Source: Symbioplanes lichenis (lineage in GTDB: Bacteria; Actinomycetota; Actinomycetes; Mycobacteriales; Micromonosporaceae). From it: 64,000 bases of DNA. Positions 31,994-41,338 of this stretch are shown here, piece after piece. Both the position numbers and the translations under genes were made by a program. The stretch lies in the NCBI RefSeq assembly GCF_030709675.1, contig NZ_JAUZQD010000001.1, forward strand, positions 558,001 through 622,000, given 5' to 3'. The notes below the pieces were generated by a model that saw only the letters and a list, made by a program, of their open reading frames with translations, was not told where the DNA came from and did not search any database. Position 1 is the stretch's first letter. Each line of letters starts with the position of its first letter.

Positions 31994-33313
31994 TCAGTCG
32001 TGGTGGCGGTGGCCGCGGCGGTGGTGGCCGCCCTGGTTGCTGTTGTCGGCCGGGGGCTCGGTGGCCTCGACGGGCGGCTCGGTGGTCGCCGTGGCGGTCG
32101 GGGCCGGGGCAGCGCCGCCGCCCGTGCCGCCCGCGGTCGTGGTGAGCAGCGTCAGGTTGTTGGTCTCGAGGATCTCGGTGATCGGCTGGAAGAAGGTTTC
32201 GCCGCCGACCGTGCAGTCGCCCGAGCCGCCGGACGTGACGCCCTGGGCCTGGTCGCCCGAGAGCCACGGGCCGCCGGAGTCGCCGCCCTCGGCGCAGACG
32301 TCCGTACGGGTGAGGCCGGTGACCGCGCCCTCCGGGTAGTTGACCGTCTGGTTCTTGGCGAGGATCGTGCCGCAGCGGGTGCCGGTGGTGGAGCCGGAGC
32401 GGCAGACCGCCGCGCCGACCGGGGCCTCGGTGCTGCCCGCCACGGGGAGGGCGTTGCCGTCGAAGTCGTCGACGAAGGGCTGCAGCGGGACGTCGGCCTC
32501 GGTGCGGACGAAGCCCATGTCGGCGTTGCCCGGGAAGACCGACGCGGCGACCTCGCCCTGGGCGTCGCCCTCGAAGTCGATGGTCGGGGTGCCCTCGGCG
32601 CCGCAGTGGCCGGCGGTGGCGAAGCCGCCCTCGACCGCGAAGCCGATCGAGCAGCGGGCCTGCTGGCCGCCGCCGAGGTCGACGAAGTAGGGCTGGGCGC
32701 CGATCACGTCGGCGGCGAGGGTGCGGGGCGCCGACGTGACGGTCACCACGTCCACGGCCGACTTCGGCAGCCCGGCGTCCTCGGCCAGCTCCCAGGCGTG
32801 GTCGTCGTCGTTCTTGAGGGCCTGGATGACGACCTTGTTGGCGGCCACGTCGACGTACCAGCCGGGGAGGTCCTGGTCGGACTTCACCGCGGTCGCGTCG
32901 AGGGCCTTCTTGGCCTGGTCGAGCTGGGCGACGCTGCGCGCGACCACCTTGGGCACCGCGCCCGTGGCCTTGACGACGTCGGCGAGCCCGGGGTCGGTGA
33001 TCGCGATGTTCAGCGTGGTGCCGTCCTTGGCCAGCCAGGAGCCGCCGTACGCGTCACCGGTCTGGCTGCGCAGCTGGGCCGACACCCCGCTGGCCCACGC
33101 CGAGCGCTTGATGCGGGCGGTGGCGTCGCTCGCGTCGAGACCCAGGTCCCGCTTCATCGCGTCCAGCAGCTGCGGGGCCACCGCGCCCGTCGCCTGCGGC
33201 GAGGCGCCGCCGGCCGAGTCGTTGGTGCCCGCCATGGACGGCAGGGTGAAGGCCACCGCCGCGCCCGCTGCCGTCACCGTCGCCGCGATCGCGACGACCG
33301 TTCTGCGCTGCAT
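31994..33313 (-). CDS. Secreted S1 (streptogrisin/alpha-lytic-type) serine protease
   Basis: This 439-residue protein has a signal peptide (MQRRTVVAIAATVTAAGAAV), a pro-region (about 40-195), and a chymotrypsin-like domain with catalytic His in ATAGHCG, Asp in NADMGFV and Ser in GGDSGGPW, plus six cysteines. It ends with a Thr/Pro-rich linker and a basic His/Arg tail (HHRRGHRHHD), which is not usual in streptogrisins and could bind metal, DNA or the wall. The pro-region acts as a folding aid in this family. It is a single-gene unit with a terminator. Confidence 0.92.
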   Translation of the reverse strand: MQRRTVVAIAATVTAAGAAVAFTLPSMAGTNDSAGGASPQATGAVAPQLLDAMKRDLGLDASDATARIKRSAWASGVSAQLRSQTGDAYGGSWLAKDGTTLNIAITDPGLADVVKATGAVPKVVARSVAQLDQAKKALDATAVKSDQDLPGWYVDVAANKVVIQALKNDDDHAWELAEDAGLPKSAVDVVTVTSAPRTLAADVIGAQPYFVDLGGGQQARCSIGFAVEGGFATAGHCGAEGTPTIDFEGDAQGEVAASVFPGNADMGFVRTEADVPLQPFVDDFDGNALPVAGSTEAPVGAAVCRSGSTTGTRCGTILAKNQTVNYPEGAVTGLTRTDVCAEGGDSGGPWLSGDQAQGVTSGGSGDCTVGGETFFQPITEILETNNLTLLTTTAGGTGGGAAPAPTATATTEPPVEATEPPADNSNQGGHHRRGHRHHD

Positions 33314-33401
33314 TCGCTACTCCCCTCGCATCGCGGCACCGTGGGGGCGGTGCCGTGCCCATCGATACGAGGGGGAGCGGCGAAGAGTTCAAAGAACGCG
33401 G

Positions 33402-35090
33402 TCAGACCTCGACGACGGTCGGTACGATCATCGGCCGGCGACGGTACGCGTCGTTGACCCAGCGACCCACCGTACGCCGCACGACCTGCTGCAACTGGTG
33501 CGTGTCGGTGATGCCTTCCTCGGCCGAGCGGTGCAGCGCGGCGGTGAGAAGCGGAATCACCGGATTGAAGGCCTCGGGGTCCTCGGAGAAGCCCTTCGCC
33601 ATGACCGACGGCTCCCCGACGACCTTGCCGGTGACCGAGTCGATCACCACGGTCGCCGAGATGAACCCGCCGTCGCCGAGGATGCGCCGCTCGGTCAGCA
33701 GCGACTCGCTGACGTCACCCACGGCGAGGCCGTCCACGTACACATAGCGGTTCTTGACCCGGCCCACGTGCCGCGCGTGCCCCTCGACCAGGTCCACCAC
33801 GTCGCCGTCCTCGCAGAGCACGACCCGGTCCGGCGCGACCCCGGAATCGATGCCCAGCTGGGCGTGGGCGCGCAGGTGCCGCCATTCCCCGTGTACGGGC
33901 ATCAGGTTGCTCGGACGCACCACGTTGAGCAGGTAGAGCAGCTCGCCGGCGGGCGCGTGACCCGACACGTGCACCTTCGCCGTCTCCTTGTGGACCACCG
34001 TGGCGCCGGCCCGGGCCAGCTGGTTGATCACTCGGTAGACGCTGGTCTCGTTGCCCGGCACCAGCGAGCTGGCCAGCACGACCGTGTCGCCGGACTCGAT
34101 GGTGATGTGGCGGTGGTCACCGGTGGACATGCGGCCGAGCGCGCTCATCGGCTCGCCCTGCGACCCGGTCGACATGAAGACGACTTCGTCGCCCGGCAGG
34201 TGCGTGGCCTCGTCCAGGCTGACCAGGATGCCGTCCGGCACGTTGAGCAGGCCCAGGTCGCGCGCGATGCCCATGTTGCGGACCATCGAGCGGCCGATGA
34301 GGGCCACCTTGCGGTCGTACTCGTACGCGGCGTCGAAGACCTGCTGCACCCGGTGGACGTGCGACGCGAAGCTGGCCACGATGATGCGCCCGCGGGCCTT
34401 GCCGAAGATCGCGTTGAGCACCGGGCCGATGTCACGCTCCGGCGAGACGAACCCGGGGATCTCCGCGTTCGTCGAGTCGGAGAGCAGCAGGTCGACGCCC
34501 TCCGCCCCGAGCCGCGCGAAGCCGGCCAGGTCGGTGATCCGCCCGTCCAGCGGCACCTGGTCCATCTTGAAGTCACCCGTGTGCAGGACCAGCCCCGCCG
34601 GCGTACGCACGGCCACCGCGAGCGCGTCCGGGATCGAGTGGTTCACGGCGAAGAACTCGCACTCGAACGGTCCGAGCCGCTCGACCTGCCCCTCGCGTAC
34701 CGTCAGGGTGTAGGGGTCGAGCCGGCGCTCGGCCAGCTTGGCCTCCACCAGCGCGAGCGTGAACTCCGAGCCCACCAGCGGGATGTCCGGCTTGTGGGCG
34801 AGCAGATAGGGCACCGCGCCGATGTGGTCCTCGTGCCCGTGGGTGAGCACGATCGCCTGCACCTGGTCCAGCCGGTCCAGGATGGGCGCGAAGTCGGGCA
34901 GGATGAGGTCGACGCCGGGCTGCTCCACGTCGGGGAACAGCACGCCGCAGTCGACGACCAGCAGCTTGCCGTCGTACTCGTAGACGGTCATGTTGCGGCC
35001 GATGGCGCCGAGACCGCCGAGCGGTATGACGCGCAGGGCGCCCTCGGGCAGTGGCGGGGGCGGGCTCAGCTCGACGTGCGCTTGGCTCAT
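33402..35090 (-). CDS. rnj: Ribonuclease J
   Basis: This 562-residue metallo-β-lactamase/β-CASP nuclease has HGHEDHIGAVP (the metal site), a VVHTGDFK-type region (LVLHTGDFKMDQ), VHVSGHAPAGEL, and the C-terminal domain. RNase J combines 5'-3' exoribonuclease and endonuclease activity in mRNA and rRNA maturation; actinobacteria carry it with RNase E and PNPase. It follows dapA by 16 bp, as in streptomycetes and mycobacteria, and its start has GGAAAG upstream. Confidence 0.96.
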   Translation of the reverse strand: MSQAHVELSPPPPLPEGALRVIPLGGLGAIGRNMTVYEYDGKLLVVDCGVLFPDVEQPGVDLILPDFAPILDRLDQVQAIVLTHGHEDHIGAVPYLLAHKPDIPLVGSEFTLALVEAKLAERRLDPYTLTVREGQVERLGPFECEFFAVNHSIPDALAVAVRTPAGLVLHTGDFKMDQVPLDGRITDLAGFARLGAEGVDLLLSDSTNAEIPGFVSPERDIGPVLNAIFGKARGRIIVASFASHVHRVQQVFDAAYEYDRKVALIGRSMVRNMGIARDLGLLNVPDGILVSLDEATHLPGDEVVFMSTGSQGEPMSALGRMSTGDHRHITIESGDTVVLASSLVPGNETSVYRVINQLARAGATVVHKETAKVHVSGHAPAGELLYLLNVVRPSNLMPVHGEWRHLRAHAQLGIDSGVAPDRVVLCEDGDVVDLVEGHARHVGRVKNRYVYVDGLAVGDVSESLLTERRILGDGGFISATVVIDSVTGKVVGEPSVMAKGFSEDPEAFNPVIPLLTAALHRSAEEGITDTHQLQQVVRRTVGRWVNDAYRRRPMIVPTVVEV

Positions 35091-35106
35091 GTGTTTCTTT
35101 CCGTTG

Positions 35107-36003
35107 TCAGAGGTCCACGCCGGCCGCCGAGGCGTCCCGGCGCAGTTGGTCCAGCTCCGCGTCGGTGGCGTCGACCAGCGGCGGCCGCACGGGACCGGCC
35201 GGGCGGCCCAGGGCGCGCAGGCCCGCCTTGACGAGGATCGTGCCCTGCGTGCGGAAGATCCCGGTGTAGAGCGGCAGCAGCTGCCGGTGCAGCGCGAGCG
35301 CCCCGGCGACGTCGCCGCGCTCGTACGCCAGGATCATCTCCTTGGTCTGCGGGCCCGCGAAGTGCGTCGAGGTGCCCACGACACCGACCGCCCCGATCGA
35401 CAGGAGCGGCAGCGTGGCGGAGTCCTCGCCCGAGTAGTACGCGAGATCGGTGCGCCGCAGCACGTCCGAGGTGGCGGCGATGTCGCCCTTCGCGTCCTTC
35501 ACGCCCACGATGTTCGGGTGCTCGGCCAGGCGTACGAGAGTCTCGGTCTGGATCGGCACGCCGGAACGATGCGGAATGTCATAAAGCAGCACGGGCAGCC
35601 CGGTCGCGTCGGCCACGGTGGTGAAGTGGCTCACCAGCCCCGCCTGCGGGGGCTTGTTGTAGTAGGGCGTGACGACCAGCAGCCCGTGCGCCCCGGCCTT
35701 CTCGGCGGTGCGCGCCAGCTCCACGGTGTGCGCGGTGTTGTTGGTGCCCACGCCGGCCAGGATCCGGGCCCGGTCGCCGACGGCCTCCCCCACGACCCGC
35801 AGCAGCGCCTCCTTCTCGGCGTCACTGGTCGTGGGCGACTCCCCGCCGGTGCCACTGATCACGAGCGCGTCGTGGCCCTGCTCGTCGACGAGCCATTCCG
35901 CCAGCGAGCCGGCCGCGTCGAGGTCGAGGGAGCCGTCCGCGGTGAAGGGGGTCACCATGGCGGTCACCAAGCGCCCGAAGGGCCGTACGGGGTCGTGCGT
36001 CAT
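35107..36003 (-). CDS. dapA: 4-hydroxy-tetrahydrodipicolinate synthase
   Basis: This 298-residue aldolase-class protein has GTGGESPTTSDAEK (pyruvate carboxylate binding), LYDIPHRSGVPI with the catalytic Tyr, and the Schiff-base Lys in VGVKDAKGD. It condenses pyruvate with aspartate semialdehyde, the entry to meso-DAP and lysine. The start at ATG 36003 is six bases after TAAGTT, so it may be leaderless. It forms an operon with rnj. dapB lies 3.6 kb to the right, so the two lysine-path genes are separated by repair, toxin-antitoxin and GNAT genes. Confidence 0.96.
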   Translation of the reverse strand: MTHDPVRPFGRLVTAMVTPFTADGSLDLDAAGSLAEWLVDEQGHDALVISGTGGESPTTSDAEKEALLRVVGEAVGDRARILAGVGTNNTAHTVELARTAEKAGAHGLLVVTPYYNKPPQAGLVSHFTTVADATGLPVLLYDIPHRSGVPIQTETLVRLAEHPNIVGVKDAKGDIAATSDVLRRTDLAYYSGEDSATLPLLSIGAVGVVGTSTHFAGPQTKEMILAYERGDVAGALALHRQLLPLYTGIFRTQGTILVKAGLRALGRPAGPVRPPLVDATDAELDQLRRDASAAGVDL

Positions 36004-36044
36004 GAGGACAACTTATCGGACGAGGCGCGGGGACGCTCCCGGGC

Positions 36045-36527
36045 TCAGACGTAGAGGTAGGTGAACGGCGCCCACGGGAGATTGCGGAGCACGCTCCAGA
36101 CGCCCCACACCGCGATGAACGTGCCGAGCACCCGGGGCGAGAGGGTCAGCTGGGGCAGGTTCCAGCCGAAGACGCGGCGGCCGGCCCAGGCGACGTACAT
36201 CCAGAGCAGGAAGGGCACCGCGAACACGAACAGCGCGTGATGGCGGGCGGCCGCCGGGAGGTCGCCGTGCAGCAGGTACCACGCGGCGCGGGTGCCGCCG
36301 CAGCCCGGGCAGATGAAGCCGGTGACGTATTTCAGCAGGCACGAGGGGGCCGCACCGGGCTCGGCGTCGGCGGGGTGGGTGGCATAGGTGTAGCCGACCG
36401 CGCCGGCCATGCAGACCAGGGCGGCGGCCGGGGCCAGCCAGACCGGGGACTCGTGCCACTTGCGCTGCAGGAAACGGCTGAACCGGTCGCCCTGCGGCTC
36501 GAAATAGGGCTGGTAACCCGCGGTCAT
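36045..36527 (-). CDS. DUF2752 membrane protein
   Basis: This 160-residue protein has the DUF2752 signature CPGCGGTRAAWYLLHGDLPAA and about three hydrophobic helices (ALFVFAVPFLLWMYVAW near the middle). The Cys-x2-Cys-Gly-Gly-Thr-Arg motif is the family hallmark; function is unknown. ATG 36527 is seven bases after TAGCCT, so the transcript is probably leaderless. The N-terminus is rich in polar and aromatic residues (YQPYFEPQGDRFSRFL). Confidence 0.85.
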   Translation of the reverse strand: MTAGYQPYFEPQGDRFSRFLQRKWHESPVWLAPAAALVCMAGAVGYTYATHPADAEPGAAPSCLLKYVTGFICPGCGGTRAAWYLLHGDLPAAARHHALFVFAVPFLLWMYVAWAGRRVFGWNLPQLTLSPRVLGTFIAVWGVWSVLRNLPWAPFTYLYV

Positions 36528-36564
36528 GACTGCGAGGCTACACCGGCGCTCCCACCGGCGAAGA

Positions 36565-37779
36565 TCACGATTTGAGGGCCGCGGTGAGCGCGGGCGCCAG
36601 GTCGCCCCGCTCGGGCGCCTCGATCGCGTCGAGCCCCAGCCAGCCCGCCAGCCGCTGCAACTCGACCGCCAGCGCCCCCGCCGTCCCGTCCTCGTCGCCC
36701 TCGGGCTCCAGCCACGCCGCCGGGATGCGGAGCACGCCCGCCTTGCGATCGGCTTTGAGGTCGAGCCGGGCCGTCAGCGCGTCGCCCTGCAGGAACGGAA
36801 GGACGTAGTAGCCGTACAGCCGCTGGGCCGCCGGCACGTAGATCTCGATGCGGTAGTTCATGCCGAACAGCCGCTCGGTCCGCCCCCGCTCCCACACCAG
36901 CGGGTCGAACGGGCTGATCAGCGCGGACGCGTTGACCCGGCGCGGCAGTCTCGCCTCGTGGTGCAGATAGACCGGCGGCTTCCAGCCCCGGACCGTCACC
37001 GGAAGCAGCACCTTGTCCTCGACGAGCTCCCGCACGGCCTGCTTGAACCCGTCGACCGGCAGCCGGAAATAGTCCCGCAGCTCCGCCTCGGCGGCCACCC
37101 CCAGCGCCCGCGCCGACAGCTCGACCAGCGCCCGGAACGAGTCCTGGGGCGACGGCGTCGGCGCGTTCATGATCGCGGCCGGCAGCACCCGCGACGTGAG
37201 GTCGTAACGACGAGCGAACGAGGTCGTACGCTCCGACGCGCTGATCTCACCCGTGAAGAAGAGCCACTCGAGCGCCTGCTTGACCGCCGACCAGTTCCAG
37301 CCCCAGTTGTCCTTGCTCCGGGGCACGTCGTGCTCGATCTCCGCGGCCGTGATCGGCCCCCGGTCGCGCACCTCGCCGAGCACCCGCTCGATCAGCTCGG
37401 GCTGCTCCCGGGCGATCCGCACCATGCCGCCCCAGGCATAGTCGCGGGCCCGGGCCATCCGCCAGCGGAACAGCGGCTGCAGATCGACGCGGATCAGCGA
37501 CGCCTCGTGCCCCCAGAACTCGAAGAGCTCCCGCGGGTGCCGATAGGCGGCGCGATCGAGCAGCCCGGCCGGATAGGGCCCGAGCCGGCTGTAGAGCGGC
37601 ATGAAGTGGGCCCGCTGGAGCACATTGACCGAGTCCATCTGGATCAGGTGCAGCCGCCGCAGCACCCGGCGCAGATGGCGCAGATCGGTGGCCCCGCCGG
37701 GAGCGGGGTCGGTGAAGCCCTGCGCGGCCAGCACGATCCGGCGAGCCTGCGCGACACTGAGGTTCTCGGGTACGCCCAT
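36565..37779 (-). CDS. YcaQ/AlkX-type HTH_42 DNA glycosylase
   Basis: This 404-residue protein belongs to the HTH_42 (YcaQ/AlkZ-like) family: tandem winged helices, with LHLIQMDSVNVLQRAHFMPLYSRLG near residue 45, FEFWGHEASL and a C-terminal beta-barrel. The QMD sequence fits the Q-hydrophobic-D motif of the YcaQ/AlkX clade, which removes nitrogen-mustard interstrand crosslinks, unlike the QΦQ of the AlkZ antibiotic self-resistance enzymes. This makes a general repair role more likely than self-resistance. A TATAAC element sits 10 bases upstream of its start. Confidence 0.88.
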   Translation of the reverse strand: MGVPENLSVAQARRIVLAAQGFTDPAPGGATDLRHLRRVLRRLHLIQMDSVNVLQRAHFMPLYSRLGPYPAGLLDRAAYRHPRELFEFWGHEASLIRVDLQPLFRWRMARARDYAWGGMVRIAREQPELIERVLGEVRDRGPITAAEIEHDVPRSKDNWGWNWSAVKQALEWLFFTGEISASERTTSFARRYDLTSRVLPAAIMNAPTPSPQDSFRALVELSARALGVAAEAELRDYFRLPVDGFKQAVRELVEDKVLLPVTVRGWKPPVYLHHEARLPRRVNASALISPFDPLVWERGRTERLFGMNYRIEIYVPAAQRLYGYYVLPFLQGDALTARLDLKADRKAGVLRIPAAWLEPEGDEDGTAGALAVELQRLAGWLGLDAIEAPERGDLAPALTAALKS

Positions 37780-37835
37780 CGAGCCGGACGTTATATCAGT
37801 GGTACGACATTTTCCGGCCGGGCAGGATGGCGGCC

Positions 37836-38297
37836 ATGTTCGAGATTCGCCCCATGGCCGACGACGAGATCGAAGCCACCTGTGAGATGCACGCCCGCAC
37901 GTGGCAAGTGGCTTACGCCGGCATCGTCCCCGACGACTACCTGGCCGCCATGGACCCCGTGCAGATGGCCGCCCGCCGTCGGGAGCATCTTTATCCGACT
38001 CTGCTCGCCCTGCGGGACGGCGTCATCGTGGGCAACTCCTCGTACAAGGACGACGGCGAGCTGCTCTCCCTCTATGTGGACGAGTCGGAGTGGGGCAAGG
38101 GGACGGGCAAGGCGCTCTTCGACGCCGTCGCCCGGGAAATGACCTGCACCATGCGACTCTGGGTGCTGGAGGACAACGTGCGGGCGCGCCGCTTCTACGA
38201 GCGCCAGGGCATGACCCACGACGGCGAGAGTGACTTCTGGACGCCGCACGGCACGGCGGTCCGACTGCGTGAGCTGCGTTACGTCAAGCCTCTGTAG
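37836..38297 (+). CDS. GNAT family N-acetyltransferase
   Basis: This roughly 153-residue protein (start ATG 37836, with AGGATGG upstream; ATG 37827 is also possible) has a GNAT fold: MHARTWQVAYAGIVPDDYLAAMD, LLSLYVDESEWGKGTGKALFDAV (acetyl-CoA loop) and VLEDNVRARRFYERQGM. The substrate is unknown. It is divergent from the YcaQ gene and directly followed by a second GNAT gene with a 10-bp gap; the two may be paralogues. Confidence 0.88.
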   Translation: MFEIRPMADDEIEATCEMHARTWQVAYAGIVPDDYLAAMDPVQMAARRREHLYPTLLALRDGVIVGNSSYKDDGELLSLYVDESEWGKGTGKALFDAVAREMTCTMRLWVLEDNVRARRFYERQGMTHDGESDFWTPHGTAVRLRELRYVKPL

Positions 38298-38307
38298 GCT
38301 GCCGGGC

Positions 38308-38865
38308 ATGGCTCTCGGCTTCGTCCGCCCCGCCCGCCCCTCCGAGGCCTCGGAGATCGCCCGCATCCAGCTCTCCACCTGGCGCACGGCCTACCGCCGG
38401 ATGTTCCCGCCGCACGTGCTCGAGAACCTCGACGAGGCGTACCTGACCCGGGGCTGGAGCCTCGCGATCGAGCAGCCGCCGTCCCCGCGCCACCGGGTGC
38501 TCATCGCGGTCGAGCAGAGCGAGTCGGAGCAGACGGTGGTCGGCTTCGCGGCCTCCGGCCCGGCCGACGAGCAGGCCCTGGCCCCCGAGGAGCCGCCCCT
38601 CGCCGACACCGTCGCCGCCGTGACCGACTTCCTGGTCGAGCCGCGCTGGGGCCGCCGCGGCCACGGCAGCCGCCTGCTGGCCGCCACGGTCGACCTGTGG
38701 CGCGAGGACGGCTTCACGTCGGCGGTCGCCTGGGCCTACGAAGCCGACCAGTCCACCCAGAAGTTCCTGACCGGCTCCGGCTGGCAGCCCGATGGCGCCG
38801 GCCGGGCCCTCGACGTCGACGACATGCTCGTCAACCAGCTCCGCCTCCACGTCGCCCTCGCCTGA
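38308..38865 (+). CDS. GNAT family N-acetyltransferase (second, paralogous)
   Basis: This 185-residue protein starts at ATG 38308, seven bases after TAGGCT, a promoter element that overlaps the previous gene's stop. It has STWRTAYRRMFPPHVLENLDE, then VTDFLVEPRWGRRGHGSRLLAA (acetyl-CoA loop) and a degenerate C-terminal AYEADQSTQKFLTGSGW. It resembles the upstream GNAT in its opening layout (TW..AY...P), indicating local duplication, though identity is low. The last stretch precedes the toxin-antitoxin operator. Confidence 0.85.
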   Translation: MALGFVRPARPSEASEIARIQLSTWRTAYRRMFPPHVLENLDEAYLTRGWSLAIEQPPSPRHRVLIAVEQSESEQTVVGFAASGPADEQALAPEEPPLADTVAAVTDFLVEPRWGRRGHGSRLLAATVDLWREDGFTSAVAWAYEADQSTQKFLTGSGWQPDGAGRALDVDDMLVNQLRLHVALA

Positions 38866-38880
38866 CAACGACCTGGCCGT

Positions 38881-38898
38881 TATACCAGGCACGGTATA
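38881..38898. promoter_or_regulatory. Toxin-antitoxin operator palindrome
   Basis: TATACC-AGGCAC-GGTATA is a perfect 6-bp inverted repeat with a 6-base spacer, ending 11 bases before the toxin GTG start. A TATATC -10-like element (38895-38900) overlaps its right arm. This is the usual place for autorepression by an Xre antitoxin. It is inferred from position and symmetry. Confidence 0.65.
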
Positions 38899-38909
38899 TC
38901 CTGGGCTGG

Positions 38910-39308
38910 GTGAGTGCCCGTTACGACATCGAGCTGGAACCCGAGGTGCGGGAATGGCTCGATACTTTGAGGCTCAAGGACTATGCGAAGGTCGAGGCCA
39001 TGGCGGACATCTTCGCCGACCGGGCCGAGACGCTCGGGGAGCCATACTCGCGACATCTCAGCGGCAAGACGCGCGAGTTGCGATTCCATTTGGACCGTTC
39101 TGCCGTCCGGATCAGCTACTGGCTGGCTCCCGGGGCACGAGCTGTGTTGCTGACGGTGTTCCGCAAGACTCGGCAAATCGAACGCGGCGAGGTGGCGCGG
39201 GCAATCGCCGCTCAGCAGGAGTGTGAATCAGGGCATGAAGCCCACGCTCCGGCGACTGAGACCTATGAGCGGAAATGGCACTGGGAGATCGGAGGGACCG
39301 GACGATGA
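38910..39308 (+). CDS. HigB/Gp49-like RelE-superfamily toxin
   Basis: This 132-residue protein starts at GTG 38910 (SARYDIELEPEVREWLDTL). It matches the phage Gp49/HigB-like group of the RelE superfamily: a core with YSRHLSGKTRELRFHLDRSAVRISYWL and VFRKTRQIERGEVARA. Toxins of this type cleave mRNA on ribosomes. The toxin-first gene order and the 4-base ATGA overlap with the Xre antitoxin are typical of HigBA. The C-terminal ~20 residues (after QQECESGH) are longer than usual. The gene is partly less GC-rich than its neighbours. Confidence 0.85.
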   Translation: MSARYDIELEPEVREWLDTLRLKDYAKVEAMADIFADRAETLGEPYSRHLSGKTRELRFHLDRSAVRISYWLAPGARAVLLTVFRKTRQIERGEVARAIAAQQECESGHEAHAPATETYERKWHWEIGGTGR

Positions 39309-39595
39309 GCACGCGTCATACCCGTTGGCAGCGCTCCGGCGCTGATGAGCACAACGCCGCCTATGAGGAAGCCCGGGCGGCACTGCTGCTTGGTCAGATG
39401 GTCCACGACCGGCGCATCGAACTCGCCATGACGCAGGCCGACCTCGCGGAGCGGGCCGGCATGACACAGCCACAGCTCTCCCGCCTGGAGTCCGGCGGAG
39501 CCACACCGACCGTGCCTTTGCTGGCCCGCCTGGCAGCGGCGTTGGACGCGGAGCTCGACATCGTCTTCCGTCCCCACAACTCGGTTGCCGCCTGA
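39305..39595 (+). CDS. HigA-like Xre-family antitoxin
   Basis: This 96-residue protein starts at ATG 39305 inside the toxin stop (ATGA). Residues about 45-90 are an Xre HTH (LAMTQADLAERAGMTQPQLSRLESGGATPT), preceded by a DEHNAAYEEARAALLLGQMVHDRR helix that probably contacts the toxin. It neutralises the toxin and represses the operon through the upstream palindrome. The longer open frame from 39275 is not preferred because it lacks a ribosome-binding context. Confidence 0.88.
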   Translation: MSTRHTRWQRSGADEHNAAYEEARAALLLGQMVHDRRIELAMTQADLAERAGMTQPQLSRLESGGATPTVPLLARLAAALDAELDIVFRPHNSVAA

Positions 39596-39625
39596 CCGGC
39601 GGGTGCCGAGAAGCTAGGGCGTGTC

Positions 39626-41327
<1,702 letters not shown>

Positions 41328-41338
41328 AACACTCCAGG

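Noticed and set aside
36565..37779. Antibiotic self-resistance glycosylase
   Set aside because: It has QMD rather than QΦQ and no biosynthetic genes are adjacent.
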